From Scatosoma sp045124465 (GTDB lineage: Bacteria > Bacillota > Clostridia > Christensenellales > Borkfalkiaceae), in assembly GCA_045124465.1 (NCBI GenBank), contig JBGVLV010000033.1:1-40704 (forward strand): a stretch of DNA of 40,704 bases, written 5' to 3'. Both the position numbers and the translations under genes were made by a program. The notes beneath the pieces were generated by a model that ran no database searches, was not told where the DNA came from, and worked only from the letters and a program-made list of their open reading frames with translations. Of the stretch, positions 16,509 through 24,277 are shown piece by piece. Within the stretch, counting starts at the first letter, position 1. Each line of letters begins with the position of its first letter.

Positions 16509-18647
16509 ATGGCGAAGATCAATGCATTACCGCCGAAAGTATATAACCGTATCGCGGCGGGCGAAGTGGTAGAAAAACCGTATTCCGTCGTCAAGGAACT
16601 GGTAGAAAACGCCATCGACGCAGGCGCGACGGAGATAGAGATATACGTAGAGAACGGCGGAAAACAGCTGATTCGGGTCGTGGATAACGGCAGCGGTATC
16701 TTGCGCGAAGATATGAAAATGGCGTTTATGCCGCACGCGACGAGTAAAATATCGGCCGCGGAAGATCTCAATAATATCCATACGCTCGGATTTCGCGGCG
16801 AGGCGATCGCCTCGATCGCGTCCGTTTCCAAGATGACGATAACGTCCAAGACTGCGGACGGGAAATGTTATAAACTCTTTTGCGACGGCGGTCATCTCGG
16901 CGAAGTCACGGAGGCGGCGGGCAAGAACGGCACGGAAGTCAAGGTGGAGATGCTGTTTTTCAATACGCCCGTGCGTTTGGATTTCTTGAAGTCGGACAGA
17001 GCGGAGGAGGCGGACATCACCACTTTCGTTTCGCGGTTCATTCTCTGCCGTTCGGATATCGCGTTTACGTATTACGTAAACGGCAGTAAAGTTCTGCAAT
17101 CGTTCGGCGGCGGGGACGAGGAGGCGCTCGTTTGCGTGTACGGCGCGGCGATCCTGAACAACTGCTACGAGATCAACGCGGAAAGACACGGTATCCGTAT
17201 CCGCGGCTATATCGGCAATCAGAACTTCTCCAAACCGAACAAAAGCTATCAGTCCGTATTTTTGAACGGCAGATACGTGCTCAATTCGACGATCACTACG
17301 GCGGTCGCGGGCGCGTATTCCAACTATTTGATGAAACGGCAATACCCGTTTTACGTTTTGCATATCGATATGCCCCCGCAAACGGTGGACGTCAACGTAC
17401 ACCCGAATAAAACGGACGTCCGTTTTGCGAACAATCAGACGGTCTACGGCAGTATCTATTCCGTCGTTTCCGCCGTACTCGACGGGAAAGCGCAAGCGCT
17501 CGAATACGTTGTCGGCGCGAAAACCGAAACGGCAATGCCCGCGACAACGGAACAACCGAGCGTAAGATCCGCCGAACGGAAATTCACGAAAATATCCGAT
17601 TCCATCTCCGAAAGTATCTTGGCGCAGGCGAAAACGGAAGAAGAGATCGGCGCCAAGCGGGAAAACGCCGACGCGGTGTTCGGTTTCCCGACGCTCACGC
17701 TCGACGAGGCGAAAAAGGTACTCGATTCCTGCGCGCCGATGATAAAGACGAAAAAGCAAGACGAGCTCTCCGAAGAAACGGAAAGAGCGGAAACGTTCAG
17801 TAAAGGCGTGATACCGATGTCGGAGATAGCGGAAGAATATCCCGGAACGATGGTTGACGAGGAAGATCTGAGAAATCGGAAAAAGAGAAAGAAAAACCCC
17901 GAAAAATTGCATAAAAAATTCCCGAACCTGTATTTCGAACGCAACGTGTTCGAGGTCAACGATCCCGCTTACGAACGGGCGAAAGAACAGGGCGCGGAGG
18001 AGGATTATTTCGCGGCGAATAAACGCTATCTCGAAGAACTGGATAGCAAAGCGAAACAAAACAGGATAGAAGTTTCTTCTTGCGTGTACGCGGGAAAACT
18101 TTTCAATACCTATCTTTTGTACGAATACGGTCAAGAAGTGTATATCATCGACCAACACGCGGCGCACGAACGCCTGATATTCAACCGCTTAAAGGAGAAA
18201 ATGCAGAACCGCAGTATTCTCCGTCAGCCTATGCTGTTGCCGTACGAATTGCCCCTGAACGCGTTCGAGGCGACTTTCATTCGCGAGCGTTTGAACGAAA
18301 TACGCGAGATAGGTTTCGATATACGGGAAAACGGCGCGACGGACTTTTTGGTGACGGCGATCCCGCTCGATCTTCGGAATATCGATCTCGGCGTATTCTT
18401 TAACGAGATCCTCGGTGACGTCAGCGGCTATCGCGCGATAAAGCTCGAAGAGATCTTGAAAGACAAGCTCGCGACGGCGGCTTGTAAAGCGGCGGTTAAA
18501 GGCGGTATGGACCTGACGAACGAAGAAGTGCAAGAGCTTTTGAAACAAATGGACGGCGATATGGGCTTGAAATGCCCGCACGGTCGCCCCGTCGTCGTGA
18601 AAATGACCAAGACCCAACTCGAAAAAATGTTCAAGAGGATCGTATGA
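16509..18647 (+). CDS. mutL: MutL, mismatch repair ATPase and endonuclease
   Basis: MutL couples mismatch recognition to strand removal. The N-terminal GHKL ATPase has ELVENAIDAGA with the catalytic Glu (about residue 33), DNGSGI and GFRGEAIASIASV. A charged linker (about 340-500) leads to the dimerisation/endonuclease domain. The metal-binding motif DQHAAHE is at 548-554, and ACKAAVKGG and CPHGRP are present, which points to a nicking MutL as in Bacillus rather than the E. coli type. The second Glu of the DQHA(x)2E(x)4E signature is Asn here (ERLIFN). This may weaken but need not abolish activity. Its TGA overlaps the miaA ATG (ATGA). Confidence 0.96.
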   Translation: MAKINALPPKVYNRIAAGEVVEKPYSVVKELVENAIDAGATEIEIYVENGGKQLIRVVDNGSGILREDMKMAFMPHATSKISAAEDLNNIHTLGFRGEAIASIASVSKMTITSKTADGKCYKLFCDGGHLGEVTEAAGKNGTEVKVEMLFFNTPVRLDFLKSDRAEEADITTFVSRFILCRSDIAFTYYVNGSKVLQSFGGGDEEALVCVYGAAILNNCYEINAERHGIRIRGYIGNQNFSKPNKSYQSVFLNGRYVLNSTITTAVAGAYSNYLMKRQYPFYVLHIDMPPQTVDVNVHPNKTDVRFANNQTVYGSIYSVVSAVLDGKAQALEYVVGAKTETAMPATTEQPSVRSAERKFTKISDSISESILAQAKTEEEIGAKRENADAVFGFPTLTLDEAKKVLDSCAPMIKTKKQDELSEETERAETFSKGVIPMSEIAEEYPGTMVDEEDLRNRKKRKKNPEKLHKKFPNLYFERNVFEVNDPAYERAKEQGAEEDYFAANKRYLEELDSKAKQNRIEVSSCVYAGKLFNTYLLYEYGQEVYIIDQHAAHERLIFNRLKEKMQNRSILRQPMLLPYELPLNAFEATFIRERLNEIREIGFDIRENGATDFLVTAIPLDLRNIDLGVFFNEILGDVSGYRAIKLEEILKDKLATAACKAAVKGGMDLTNEEVQELLKQMDGDMGLKCPHGRPVVVKMTKTQLEKMFKRIV

Positions 18648-19540
18648 CGCCGAAAGTACTGGTCGTGTGCGGCGCGACGGCGTCGGGAAAGACGGCGCTT
18701 TCCGTCGCTTGCGCGAAACGTTTGGATACGGAAATTATTTCCGCGGATTCTATGCTTGTGTATCAAGGGTTGAACATCGGTACGGCAAAACCCTCCGAGG
18801 AAGAACGCGCGGGCGTAAAACACCACCTCATCGACGTGGTTTCGCCCACCGAGAACTTCTCCGTCAGCGATTACGAAAAAGCGGCGTTGCCGATCGTACG
18901 GGAGCTTTTATCCCGCGGCAAAACGCCTGTTATTTGCGGCGGCACGGGTTTTTATATCAACTCGATCTTATATAAAAGCCAGTTCGGAAACGTAGGTGCG
19001 AACGCGGAGGTCCGCGAAAAATACGAAACGATCTGCCGAGAACGCGGAAAAGAATATCTGCACGCGCTTTTGCGGGAAAAAGACCCCGAAAGCGCGGAAA
19101 TATTGCACGAAAACGACGTAAAACGCGTCATTCGCGCTTTGGAGATCTACGACGTAACGGGAATACCCAAATCCCAACAAAAGGATACGCCCGTGTCTCG
19201 GTTCGAATTCGTCGCGGTTTCCGTCGATTATCCGCGCGAGATCTTGTACGAGCGTATCGATAAACGCGTAGACGAAATGTTTTCGGCGGGACTTATCGAA
19301 GAAGTGCGCGCGCTGACAAAGACCGTTCCTATTTCCGCGCAATGTATGCAAGGGATCGGCTATAAAGAAATAGCGGAAGGATTGAAAAACGGCAATACGG
19401 AGGACGAGATGAAAGAACTCGTCAAAAAGAACACGCGCAACTACGCCAAACGCCAAACGACCTTTTTCAAACGTATGCAAAACCATATACGCCTTTCCCC
19501 CGAAAAAGCCGTCGCGGAAGAGGTAATAAGCCTTTTATGA
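18644..19540 (+). CDS. miaA: MiaA, tRNA dimethylallyltransferase
   Basis: MiaA attaches a dimethylallyl group to N6 of A37 in tRNAs reading UNN codons, providing the substrate for MiaB. The ATG at 18644 overlaps the mutL stop and gives 298 residues, the usual length. The P-loop GATASGKT is at 10-17, the active-site Asp35 lies in ISADSM, and GGTGFY, RALEIYDVTG, QCMQGIGYKE and NYAKRQTTFF follow the family pattern. The usual DSxQVYRG reads DSMLVYQG, so a conserved Gln is Leu38 and the following Arg is Gln41. The fold and catalytic Asp are otherwise intact. The start is coupled to mutL translation. Confidence 0.94.
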   Translation: MTPKVLVVCGATASGKTALSVACAKRLDTEIISADSMLVYQGLNIGTAKPSEEERAGVKHHLIDVVSPTENFSVSDYEKAALPIVRELLSRGKTPVICGGTGFYINSILYKSQFGNVGANAEVREKYETICRERGKEYLHALLREKDPESAEILHENDVKRVIRALEIYDVTGIPKSQQKDTPVSRFEFVAVSVDYPREILYERIDKRVDEMFSAGLIEEVRALTKTVPISAQCMQGIGYKEIAEGLKNGNTEDEMKELVKKNTRNYAKRQTTFFKRMQNHIRLSPEKAVAEEVISLL

Positions 19541-19555
19541 TCGAAAAAGCCAAGA

Positions 19556-19623
19556 TTATGTCACGCATAATACCTATGCGTGACATAACAAGTATATCAG
19601 ACATAGTAATTATGTGTGACATA
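19556..19623 (+). repeat. four 13-bp half-sites at exact 18-bp period, forming two inverted repeats
   Basis: Related 13-mers start at 19557, 19575, 19593 and 19611. Units 1 and 2 (TATGTCACGCATA and TATGCGTGACATA) are perfect reverse complements, extended to 14 bp, with a 5-base loop. Units 3 and 4 (TATATCAGACATA and TATGTGTGACATA) form a second, imperfect pair (11 of 13). No T tract follows, so this is not a terminator. It lies just before the methionine gamma-lyase-like gene, as an operator would. On the minus strand it reads as 6-residue repeats beginning Met-Ser, but no gene is supported there. Confidence 0.85.
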
Positions 19624-19646
19624 ATAACAAATCGGAGAATAGAAAA

Positions 19647-20873
19647 ATGACAGCGGAAGAACTTATCAAACAAAGCGAGAAACAACTTGCAGAGAATTTC
19701 GGGAGAGCGGACGAAATAAGCGAATATAATCAAGAAAAAGTATTGAAAGCGTTCAATAAGAACGGGATCGCGCTCCGACATTTCAACGCGACGACGGGCT
19801 ACGGCTACGGTGACGACGGGCGTTTTGCGCTCGGCGACGTGTTCGCGGATTCGCTCGGCGCGGAGGCGGGGATCGTTTCGCCCGCGCTTTTGAGCGGCAC
19901 GCACGCGTTGACGGTGGCGCTGTTCGGCGTGCTCCGTACGGGCGACGCGGTGCTTTCCGTGTCGGGTATGCCTTACGACACCATTCGCGGCGTGATATAC
20001 GGAGACGGAAACGGTTCGTTGAAAGATTTCGGAATATCCTTCGACTGTACGCCGCTGACGGACGAGGGAAAATTCGATAAAGAACGGATAAAACGGGAAA
20101 TGGAACGGCTCGGCGACCGTTTGAAAATGATTTATATCCAACGTTCGAGGGGGTACGAATTGCGCGACGCGTTCACGGTCGCGGAGATCGGGGATATTTG
20201 TACGTTCGTGCGCGGACTTGGTTTTAAAGGCTGTATTTTTACGGATAATTGTTACGGCGAGTTCGTGGAAAAACAAGAGCCTTGCGAAGTCGGCGCGGAT
20301 ATTGCGGTAGGCTCGCTCATCAAAAATCCGGGAGGCGGACTTGCTCCGACGGGCGGCTATATCGTCGGAAAAGCGGAATACATCGATAAGATCGGCAGAC
20401 GGCTCACCGCGCCGTCGATAGGGAACGAAGTCGGCTCGTATGCGTACGGGTACAGACTCTTCTATCAAGGTCTTTTTATGTCGCCGCATACGGTAAATCA
20501 AGCGATAAAAGGCAGTTTGCTCATCGGAAAATGTATGGAAACGCTGGGGTACGAAAATTTCCCCAAACTCGAAAAAACGCCCGCGGATATCACGCGCGCC
20601 ATTCGGTTCGATACGGCGGAACAGCTCTGCGCGTTCATTCAATCCGTGCAGGAGGCGTCGCCCGTGGATAGTTTCGTTACGTTAGAGCCTTGGGATATGC
20701 CGGGGTACGACAGCAAAGTGATCATGGCGGCAGGTTGTTTCGTGGAAGGAGCGTCCATCGAGCTTTCCGCCGACGCGCCCGTAAAAGAACCGTATACGGC
20801 GTATTTCCAAGGCGGTCTGACTTACGAACATTGTAAGTACGCCTTGAAAAAGATACTGGCAAAATTGCTTTGA
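19647..20873 (+). CDS. methionine gamma-lyase family protein (YnbB-like PLP enzyme)
   Basis: The protein belongs to the PLP fold-type I family annotated as methionine gamma-lyase or aluminium-resistance protein, typified by Bacillus YnbB, which also lies near miaA. Supporting motifs are HFNATTGYGYGDDGR near the N-terminus, SGTHALTVALFGVLRTGD, DNCYGEF for the PLP-contact Asp, and GSLIKNPGGGLAPTGGY with the PLP lysine. Its 408 residues match the family. The exact substrate is not certain; a C-S lyase acting on a sulfur amino acid is the usual suggestion. AATCGGAG gives a ribosome site. The repeat array at 19556-19623 immediately upstream may regulate it. It ends at the strong hairpin at 20887. 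Confidence 0.9.
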   Translation: MTAEELIKQSEKQLAENFGRADEISEYNQEKVLKAFNKNGIALRHFNATTGYGYGDDGRFALGDVFADSLGAEAGIVSPALLSGTHALTVALFGVLRTGDAVLSVSGMPYDTIRGVIYGDGNGSLKDFGISFDCTPLTDEGKFDKERIKREMERLGDRLKMIYIQRSRGYELRDAFTVAEIGDICTFVRGLGFKGCIFTDNCYGEFVEKQEPCEVGADIAVGSLIKNPGGGLAPTGGYIVGKAEYIDKIGRRLTAPSIGNEVGSYAYGYRLFYQGLFMSPHTVNQAIKGSLLIGKCMETLGYENFPKLEKTPADITRAIRFDTAEQLCAFIQSVQEASPVDSFVTLEPWDMPGYDSKVIMAAGCFVEGASIELSADAPVKEPYTAYFQGGLTYEHCKYALKKILAKLL

Positions 20874-20886
20874 GAAAAAAGCGACG

Positions 20887-20923
20887 AAAAACAGGGAACG
20901 GATAAAATCCGTTCCCTGTTTTT
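20887..20923. terminator. bidirectional intrinsic terminator
   Basis: A perfect 17-bp stem (arms 20887-20903 and 20907-20923, 3-base loop) has five As at its left edge and five Ts at its right edge. It lies between the converging methionine gamma-lyase-like and ung genes and can serve both strands. Confidence 0.93.
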
Positions 20924-20936
20924 AGGTTATATGCAT

Positions 20937-21605
20937 TTATTTCGTTAGATCCCAGTCGATGGGCGGTATGCCGTGGGAAACGAGATACGCGTTTGTTTTC
21001 GAGAAGTGGCGGCAGCCGAAAAAGCCGTTATACGCCGACAACGGCGAGGGGTGCGCACATTCCAGAACCAAATGTTTGGAAGTATCGACGAGCGGTTTCT
21101 TGCTCCGCGCGTTGCCGCCCCAAAGGATAAACACTACGTTTTCTTTTTGGTCGGAAATGAGCTTGATCACGCTGTCGGTGAACCACGCCCAACCGCATTT
21201 CGCGTGCGAATTCGCTTGGTGCGCCCGCACGGTCAGCGCCGTATTCATTAAAAGTACGCCTTCTTTCGCCCATTTGGTGAGGTTGCCCGACTTCGGCAAA
21301 TCGCAACCGATATCCGCTTTCAGTTCCTTGAAAATATTATCCAAAGAGGGCGGGTTGGGTACGCCGTCTTGTACGGAAAAGCAAAGCCCGTGCGCCTGAC
21401 CCTCGTTATGGTAGGGGTCTTGCCCCAAAATCACCGCTTTCAGATCCTTAAACTGCGTGTAACGGAAACAGTTATACAGATCGTACATATCGGGATAGAC
21501 CACGTGATTGCGGTATTCCTCGATAAGGAATTTACGGATCTTCAGATACCGTTCGTCCGCGAACAAGGGCGCGAGCTGTTCGTTCCAGTCGCCTAAATCG
21601 ATCAT
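20937..21605 (-). CDS. ung: uracil-DNA glycosylase, family 1
   Basis: Ung removes uracil from DNA at the first step of base-excision repair. The catalytic water-activating motif GQDPYH is at residues 61-66 (Asp63), and the leucine-loop motif HPSPLSAY followed by GFFGCRHFS is near residue 185. LLMNTALTV and ILWGGNA are also standard. The length, 222 residues, is normal. AAGGAGG sits upstream of the ATG. It is the last gene of the minus-strand set phosphopantetheinyl transferase, MTA/SAH nucleosidase, ung, with a 25-base gap from the nucleosidase gene. Confidence 0.96.
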   Translation of the reverse strand: MIDLGDWNEQLAPLFADERYLKIRKFLIEEYRNHVVYPDMYDLYNCFRYTQFKDLKAVILGQDPYHNEGQAHGLCFSVQDGVPNPPSLDNIFKELKADIGCDLPKSGNLTKWAKEGVLLMNTALTVRAHQANSHAKCGWAWFTDSVIKLISDQKENVVFILWGGNARSKKPLVDTSKHLVLECAHPSPLSAYNGFFGCRHFSKTNAYLVSHGIPPIDWDLTK

Positions 21606-21630
21606 ATTTTCCTCCTTGGTGTGCCGAAAT

Positions 21631-22287
21631 TTATAATTCCTCGAAGATCGCGGGCAAAGCGGTTTTGAGGTTTTCGAGCGCCTTGTTTTTATTCGTTAAA
21701 AACTGTTCGGTCGTACTGCCGCTGCCTGCCACGTCGGAAATGGCTTTCACCGAATATACGGGTAGTTCCGCCGCATACGCCGCTTGAACGACCGCCGCGC
21801 CTTCCATATCCCGAATATCCGCTTTGAGTTCTTCCGTAAGCAGTTTATAGTCGGCGGGGGAGTCGTTGAACCTGTCCGCAGTACCCAGATTTTTTACTTC
21901 GAACGGGGCTTTGAAACGGTTCAAAGTCAGATAATTTTCCGCATATTCGTCCAAAGTACCCATTTTCGTTCCGTTGAGCTGGGTGAGGTCGAAGTCGAAC
22001 TGCACCGCCGCGCCGATCTGATAAACGCCGCAAAGTTTCGTGCCGCCGTTCAGACCGCCCGCCACGCCGAAATTGAGCAATTTTTTCGCGTCGAACTTGC
22101 TCACGAGCAGTTGCGCGCCGAGCGCCGCGTTCACCTTTCCCACGCCGCAAACGCATACGGCGACTTCTTTGCCGAACGCCTCGCCCACGTGTATTTTCTT
22201 ACCGCTCACCGTAAGAGAACGGTGTATTTTCATTTCTCCGAGCAGGATATCAGCCTCGCTCTGCATTGCAATTACTGCACCGATCAT
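21631..22287 (-). CDS. mtnN: 5'-methylthioadenosine/S-adenosylhomocysteine nucleosidase
   Basis: The enzyme cleaves adenine from MTA, SAH and 5'-deoxyadenosine, clearing by-products of SAM use, including radical SAM enzymes such as MiaB. The N-terminal AMQSEAD keeps the catalytic-site Glu11. GVAGG, the ribose-binding DMEGAA (Glu162) and AISDVAGSG with the catalytic Asp185 are all visible. Its 218 residues fit the family. GGTGAAAG lies upstream of the ATG. A weak minus-strand promoter (TTGCGT, 17 bases, TATAAC) may lie in the 69-base gap before it, otherwise it is read from the phosphopantetheinyl transferase promoter. Confidence 0.93.
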   Translation of the reverse strand: MIGAVIAMQSEADILLGEMKIHRSLTVSGKKIHVGEAFGKEVAVCVCGVGKVNAALGAQLLVSKFDAKKLLNFGVAGGLNGGTKLCGVYQIGAAVQFDFDLTQLNGTKMGTLDEYAENYLTLNRFKAPFEVKNLGTADRFNDSPADYKLLTEELKADIRDMEGAAVVQAAYAAELPVYSVKAISDVAGSGSTTEQFLTNKNKALENLKTALPAIFEEL

Positions 22288-22356
22288 ATTCTTTCACCTT
22301 TAAAACCTTTATTTTTCTTGTGTTTTCCTTTGGATTGTGTTATAATAAGAAAAAAC

Positions 22357-22884
22357 TTAAAACGCAATAAATTCCGCGTCCGAAAAATCCCTGTCCGCGC
22401 ACACCGCGACAACGTATCCGTTAAAGGTCGGGAACGCGAGATACGCGGGCAATTCCACTTCTTGGTAGATCATACGCCCTTGCGTATACCGCAAAGCCCG
22501 CAGATCGTGCGCCAGCGTGCCGCCCAGCCATTTCACGGCACTTTCCTTTGCCGTAAAATGCCGCAAAAAATCTTCTTTGTTTCGGATTTCGTTCCGCTCC
22601 CGTTCGTCGAATTTTCCGACGATCGGCGCGTATTCCACCTTTCTCGAAAGGGGTTCGGCGTCGATACCCACGTTTTGGTCGGAAACGGCTACGAACAACG
22701 TTTCGTCCGTATGGGAAACGGAAAAGAACAGGGAAAGCTCCCGAGCGTTCGAAAGATAGGGTTTTCCGCTTTCTGAACGTACGATAACGGCGTTTTCGAT
22801 ATTGAAACGTTCGCGCAATATCTTTTTCACCGCGTCGTCGCTTTTCGCGTATTCGGAGCGTTTTGCATAAAAGATTTTTTCCAT
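22357..22884 (-). CDS. Sfp-type 4'-phosphopantetheinyl transferase
   Basis: The family moves 4'-phosphopantetheine from CoA to a serine of carrier proteins. The magnesium-binding Asp75 and Glu77 lie in VGIDAE, and FTAKESAVKWLG (110-121) is the second signature with Lys113 and Glu114. SVSHTD precedes them as usual. At 175 residues it is shorter than Sfp (about 224) but complete in motifs. It may serve as the general acyl-carrier protein activator if no AcpS exists in the genome. The start has no Shine-Dalgarno sequence. A perfect promoter at 22896-22924 on the minus strand places the transcript start only a few bases before the ATG. Confidence 0.88.
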   Translation of the reverse strand: MEKIFYAKRSEYAKSDDAVKKILRERFNIENAVIVRSESGKPYLSNARELSLFFSVSHTDETLFVAVSDQNVGIDAEPLSRKVEYAPIVGKFDERERNEIRNKEDFLRHFTAKESAVKWLGGTLAHDLRALRYTQGRMIYQEVELPAYLAFPTFNGYVVAVCADRDFSDAEFIAF

Positions 22885-22891
22885 ATTTAAT
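22863..22891 (+). promoter_or_regulatory. weak plus-strand promoter for the C_GCAxxG gene
   Basis: TTGCAT at 22863-22868 and TTTAAT at 22886-22891 are 17 bases apart. The start near 22898 leaves about 20 bases of leader carrying the AGGAG ribosome site. It lies largely inside the 5' end of the divergent transferase gene and abuts the opposing -10 element. Confidence 0.45.
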
Positions 22892-22895
22892 AATT

Positions 22896-22924
22896 ATTAT
22901 AACAGGAGAAGAAAAAAATGTCAA
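22896..22924 (-). promoter_or_regulatory. consensus minus-strand promoter for the transferase-mtnN-ung genes
   Basis: Read on the minus strand, TTGACA (22924-22919) and TATAAT (22901-22896) are exactly 17 bases apart, with TG one base before the -10. The -35 lies inside the first codons of the divergent C_GCAxxG gene. Transcription should start near 22888, four bases before the ATG at 22884. Confidence 0.8.
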
Positions 22925-23376
22925 GAGCAGAAAGGGCAAAAGAATATTTTCAACAAGGATATGCCTGTTCGCAGGCGGTAGCGTTGGCGTTTTCGGACCT
23001 TATGAACGTCGGCGAAGAGGAAATAGCCAAAATAATGCTCCCGTTCGGCGGGGGCTTGGGACGGCTCCGTCTGACCTGCGGCGCGGTAAGCGGCATGGCG
23101 GCAGTCGTCGGGTCGGTACTTTCGGAAAAGGAGAATACGCCCGAAAATAAAAAACGTATATACGCCGTCGTGCAAGAACTTTGCGGCAAATTCCAAGCGG
23201 AAAACGGCAGCCTGATCTGCGGCGAACTGTTGCAGGGCATAAAAATCCCCGTCGAAGTCGGAGGCGTCGCCGAGGAGAGAACGCGGGAATATTATAAAAA
23301 ACGCCCGTGCGGGGAACTCGTTTACTGCGCGGCGGATATTCTCGAAAAATATCTGCAAGAACAGGGTATCATATAG
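22918..23376 (+). CDS. C_GCAxxG_C_C family cysteine-rich protein
   Basis: The 152-residue protein matches the putative redox-active C_GCAxxG_C_C family of anaerobes. Cysteines are at 17, 54, 89, 101, 131 and 137. The central FGGGLGRLRLTCGAVSGMAAVVG carries the family's CGAxxG core. Function is not established; such proteins are thought to bind metal or take part in thiol redox chemistry, and many lie near transport or redox genes. AGGAG precedes the ATG. It is a single-gene unit that ends at the hairpin at 23418. Confidence 0.88.
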   Translation: MSRAERAKEYFQQGYACSQAVALAFSDLMNVGEEEIAKIMLPFGGGLGRLRLTCGAVSGMAAVVGSVLSEKENTPENKKRIYAVVQELCGKFQAENGSLICGELLQGIKIPVEVGGVAEERTREYYKKRPCGELVYCAADILEKYLQEQGII

Positions 23377-23417
23377 AAAAGTTCATACTTCATTTCGGGG
23401 AATCCCCATACAAGCAG

Positions 23418-23457
23418 AAAGAGCAAACACAAAAGCCGAAATAGTGTTTGCTCTTTT
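23418..23457. terminator. bidirectional intrinsic terminator
   Basis: A 13-bp stem (AAAGAGCAAACAC at 23418-23430, GTGTTTGCTCTTT at 23444-23456) separates the C_GCAxxG gene from the converging lipoprotein gene. The A/T-ended arms allow termination on both strands. Confidence 0.8.
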
Positions 23458-23461
23458 GATA

Positions 23462-24157
23462 TTATTTATTTTCAAGTTCCCAAAGCGAAAGTTGCTTTTC
23501 AACGGCAGGAGTAATTTCTTTAGTAAGTACTTCATAGCCGAGATTTGTTAAATGTCCGCCGTCAGTTGTGTATTCGGAAAATATTTCGCCGCTCTCAAGA
23601 TTAAGAAGTGCGGAATAGAGGTCAACGTACGCAAAGGAATATTTTTCAGCAAGCATTTTTATTTTAACATTGTTATATGCGGCAAGCTGATTCTTTTTTC
23701 CCCATTCGCCGCTCATTGAGGTAAGTGAAAGGAGGATGATTTTAGTATTAGGCAAATTTTCTTTAAAACCCTTTAAAATTTCCTCGTAATTGTCAAACAT
23801 AGTGTCCATATTGTTAGCGCCAATCAGCATAACGGCAACTTTGGGTTTCAAATCATATATAGATATTTGAAGTCGGCTTTCAAGACCGATAGTCGTTTCT
23901 CCGCTGATTCCTCTGTTCGAAACCAAATATTGAGGGTAATACGTTTCGACGTTATACCCGTCGGTTAAACTATCGCCAAGAAAAGCAATATCAACCTCAT
24001 AGTCATCGTATTTGTTGTTTTCATCTTCGTAAATGGACATCTTGTTTGCACGGTATTCTAAAACCTTTTGTTCCCAATCGTCATCTTCACTTTCGCAACC
24101 GCAAAGAACCCCAAAAAGGAACAGGCAACTAAGAAAAAAGCAAATAATACGTTTCAT
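23462..24157 (-). CDS. SGNH/GDSL-family hydrolase lipoprotein
   Basis: The protein starts with a lipoprotein signal ending in LCGC (Cys21), so it is probably anchored on the outside of the membrane. The SGNH blocks are present: GDSLTDGYN with nucleophile Ser63, NRGISGETT with the block II Gly, IGANN with the block III Asn, and DGGHLT with the Asp-His pair. These enzymes remove acyl or acetyl groups from lipids or glycans; the substrate here is unknown. At 231 residues it is complete. Its DNA is visibly richer in A and T and uses codons such as TTA and AAT far more than its neighbours, which suggests recent transfer. GGGGGTGA is a strong ribosome site. Confidence 0.88.
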   Translation of the reverse strand: MKRIICFFLSCLFLFGVLCGCESEDDDWEQKVLEYRANKMSIYEDENNKYDDYEVDIAFLGDSLTDGYNVETYYPQYLVSNRGISGETTIGLESRLQISIYDLKPKVAVMLIGANNMDTMFDNYEEILKGFKENLPNTKIILLSLTSMSGEWGKKNQLAAYNNVKIKMLAEKYSFAYVDLYSALLNLESGEIFSEYTTDGGHLTNLGYEVLTKEITPAVEKQLSLWELENK

Positions 24158-24277
24158 TTATTCACCCCCACAAACATAGTATCACGGACGGTATCGTTTT
24201 AATAGAGGACCTATTTCGCAACAGAATACTCCGTTAAGGTTAGCAGACAAAAACTCTCGCCGTTTTGAAATTTTCGC

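Noticed and set aside
19467..20642. Minus-strand frame containing Met-Ser-x-Ile six-residue repeats
   Set aside because: Most of it is antisense to the conserved methionine gamma-lyase-like gene. Only the 18-bp DNA repeat creates the peptide repeat, and there is no ribosome site or family match.
22320..22356. Plus-strand promoter (TTGTGT, 17 bases, TATAAT) between mtnN and the transferase gene
   Set aside because: It points into the 3' end of the minus-strand transferase gene with no plus-strand gene after it until 22918, so it is probably a chance match in AT-rich DNA, though an antisense RNA cannot be excluded.
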